Source: an uncultured Phycisphaerales bacterium
GTDB taxonomy: Bacteria; Planctomycetota; Phycisphaerae; Phycisphaerales; UBA1924
Length of the DNA stretch: 6,918 nt
Assembly (NCBI GenBank): GCA_937891445.1
Contig: CALAFV010000017.1
Coordinates: 1-6,918, forward strand
Reading direction: 5' to 3'
Part shown: in pieces, positions 5,387-6,918 of the stretch
Layout: each line of letters begins with the position of its first letter
How positions within the stretch are numbered: position 1 is the first letter of the stretch
Notes under the pieces: generated by a model
Databases searched by the model: none
Told to the model about the DNA's origin: nothing
The model's input: the letters and a program-made list of their open reading frames with translations, nothing else
Made by a program: the position numbers and the translations under genes

Positions 5387-6814
5387 ATGTCACGTCGCGC
5401 ACGCTCACTTCTCTGCCTTGCTGGCCTTGCCCTCGCTGCCACGTCGCCGGCGCTGGGGGACGGCCCTGACGTCATCGTCGGCGACCTGCCCAACGTCCAA
5501 TACTGGGGCGTCGTCGCCGGCCCCCTCCCGGGCACTTCGGACGACATCGTGGCGTACTCGATCGGGACGACTTCGTGCAACATCGGGACCCAGCAACTCA
5601 GTTGGATCGAGACGACCAACCGGCACCCGGTGATCGCGCAGAACCTGTACCGCCTGAAGAACGGCCGCTTCGAGCAGATCGGCATGTCGTGGCTCAAGCA
5701 CGGCTTCTGCGCCCTGCAGGAGACGGTCTGCTCCAGCACGCCCGGGTACCCGCCGTGCTCGCCGGCCGGCTTTGCCTGTGAGAACCGGCTGGGCGTCGGC
5801 TGCTCCGACCCGTACTCGTCGGCCCTGAACGGCACGCAGTCGCGGCTGGGCCCGCGCTCGCACGTCAACGCGTTCACGGGCGAGTTCCCGTACCCGTTCC
5901 AGAACCCGGGCCCCGGTTTCGTGACCCCGCCGCCGGCGTCGGGGGTGATCGCCCGCCGGCTCCAGGTGGCGGTTGACGACGTGACGCCCTCGCTGAACCA
6001 GGGCGCGACCTACTTCGTCGAGGGGCAGTACGTGGCCCTGGATGACGCCAGCGCGGGGAACGGGAACAACAACACGTCGTACCGCCGCGTCCAGTTCAAC
6101 AGCGTGAGCCAGGCCGTCATGGTCGGCCCGACGCAGCGGCAGAAGCCGGCGATCCAGGGGTGGAAGGAGTTCGACAGCGGCGTGACGCTGGCGATCCTGG
6201 ACGTTCCGGGCGAGGGCCGCTTCTACCTCGCCGGCAAGGCGATCGACAACGGCGACGGCACGTGGACGTACAACTACGCCCTGTACAACATGAACTCGCA
6301 CGCGTCGGCCGGGAGCATCACGTTCGAACTCGGCTGCGGCGCGACGGTGCTGGAGCAGGGCTTCAGCGCTCCGAAGTACCACTCGGGCGAGGTCTACAGC
6401 AACGCGCCGTGGGTCGCCACTGAGGCGGCCGCGGGGTCGGTGACCTTCGCGACCGAGTCCGAGTCGCAGAACCCCAACGCCAACGCCGTGCGCTGGGGCA
6501 CGACCTACACGTTCTGGCTCAAGACCGACAGCCCGCCCGCCACGGGGAACGTGACGGTCGGCCTGTGGCGCAACCCGGGCGGCACGCTCAGTGCGAGCGG
6601 CTTCCCGGTTCCGGGCGCCGTCTGCCGCGCGGACTGGAGCGGCGACGGCGGCGTGAACTCCGCCGACATCTCCGCGTACCTCACCGACTGGCTGGAGAGC
6701 GTGCAGGTTGGCAACGACGCCGCGGACTACAACTGCGACGCCACGGTCAACTCCAGCGACATCTCCGCGTTCCTGACCAGTTGGCTCAACGCCGTCAACG
6801 GCACGGGCTGCTGA
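5387..6814 (+). CDS. Secreted planctomycete family protein of unknown function with C-terminal GC-type dockerin
   Basis: This is a 475-residue protein. Residues 1-24 are a signal peptide (MSRRARSL..., cleavage after ALG). The mature chain begins with DGPDVIVGDLPNVQYWG, a start style I recall from large planctomycete paralogue sets. It continues with SCNIGTQQLSW (63-73), HPVIAQNLYRLKNGRFEQIG (80-99), SWLKHGFCAL (101-110) and LGVGCSDPYS (135-144). LGPRSHVNAFTGEFPYPF follows at 154-171, then YFVEGQYVALDDASAGNGNN at 209-228. No catalytic motif or known enzyme fold is apparent. Ten mature cysteines, four of them clustered at about 115-139, suggest a disulfide-stabilised extracellular protein. The dockerin (413-475) has loops DWSGDGGVNSAD and DYNCDATVNSSD and ends Gly-Thr-Gly-Cys. 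The Cys inside the second loop is unusual. The family assignment is from memory of its conserved phrases, not from a search. Confidence 0.87.
   Translation: MSRRARSLLCLAGLALAATSPALGDGPDVIVGDLPNVQYWGVVAGPLPGTSDDIVAYSIGTTSCNIGTQQLSWIETTNRHPVIAQNLYRLKNGRFEQIGMSWLKHGFCALQETVCSSTPGYPPCSPAGFACENRLGVGCSDPYSSALNGTQSRLGPRSHVNAFTGEFPYPFQNPGPGFVTPPPASGVIARRLQVAVDDVTPSLNQGATYFVEGQYVALDDASAGNGNNNTSYRRVQFNSVSQAVMVGPTQRQKPAIQGWKEFDSGVTLAILDVPGEGRFYLAGKAIDNGDGTWTYNYALYNMNSHASAGSITFELGCGATVLEQGFSAPKYHSGEVYSNAPWVATEAAAGSVTFATESESQNPNANAVRWGTTYTFWLKTDSPPATGNVTVGLWRNPGGTLSASGFPVPGAVCRADWSGDGGVNSADISAYLTDWLESVQVGNDAADYNCDATVNSSDISAFLTSWLNAVNGTGC
6623..6811 (+). repeat. Dockerin-encoding segment, last gene
   Basis: Bracketing Cys codons are at 6623 and 6809. 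The helix segments start at 6665 and 6758, 93 bases apart. The second half contains a 35-base exact match to the propeller gene's dockerin. Confidence 0.85.
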
Positions 6815-6855
6815 ACCATCGCGGGGCCCCGGCCCCGAGCCCGATCGATCCTTCG

Positions 6856-6887
6856 GAGGCCCGCGCCCGACGGCGCGGGCCTCTTTT
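6856..6887 (+). terminator. Intrinsic terminator after the last gene
   Basis: A 12-bp perfect stem, GAGGCCCGCGCC (6856-6867) with GGCGCGGGCCTC (6872-6883), closes a CGAC loop and runs into TTTT at 6884-6887. It sits 41 bases after the stop codon. A smaller GC-rich hairpin (6822-6837) lies between. This is the only strong terminator in the window. Confidence 0.85.
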
Positions 6888-6918
6888 CGTTGTACGCCTT
6901 GGGATGCCGGGCGGGGCG

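Overview
The window is GC-rich DNA on which every supported gene lies on the + strand. It most likely comes from a planctomycete, probably of the Phycisphaerae/Phycisphaerales. That inference rests on four consecutive secreted proteins ending in the two-helix, Gly-Cys-terminated dockerin-like tail known in that group as the 'GC-type dockerin', and on the Cys-rich 'GACC' repeats in one of them. No rRNA or other taxonomic marker is present.

Layout: (1) The 3' four-fifths or so of a glucose-6-phosphate dehydrogenase gene (zwf) fills bases 2-1201 and is cut by the left window edge. (2) A secreted protein at 1322-2614 appears to be a six-unit beta-propeller, each unit carrying a Ca-binding-type Asp loop, followed by a dockerin tail. 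(3) A small secreted protein of unknown function at 2714-3442 has an irregular dockerin tail. (4) A large secreted protein at 3587-5155 has a beta-rich N-terminal domain, four six-cysteine repeats and a dockerin tail. (5) A secreted protein at 5387-6814 belongs to what looks like a planctomycete-specific family of unknown function and also has a dockerin tail. A strong intrinsic terminator follows it at 6856-6887. No intergenic gap reaches 300 bases, and no RNA gene, CRISPR array or transposase was seen.

zwf is a cytoplasmic housekeeping enzyme with no visible functional link to the rest. The other four genes share a design: signal peptide, unrelated body, then a roughly 61-residue dockerin with two helices exactly 31 residues apart and bracketed by two cysteines. 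They are separated by 99-231 bases, each has its own Shine-Dalgarno sequence, and most have promoter-like sequence, so they are more likely separately expressed members of a surface or extracellular assembly than one operon. The partner (cohesin-like receptor) is not in the window. The points most worth a second look are the cysteine bracket around the dockerin, the calcium-loop propeller, the ABAB cysteine repeats, and the long exact DNA repeats shared between dockerin segments of different genes.
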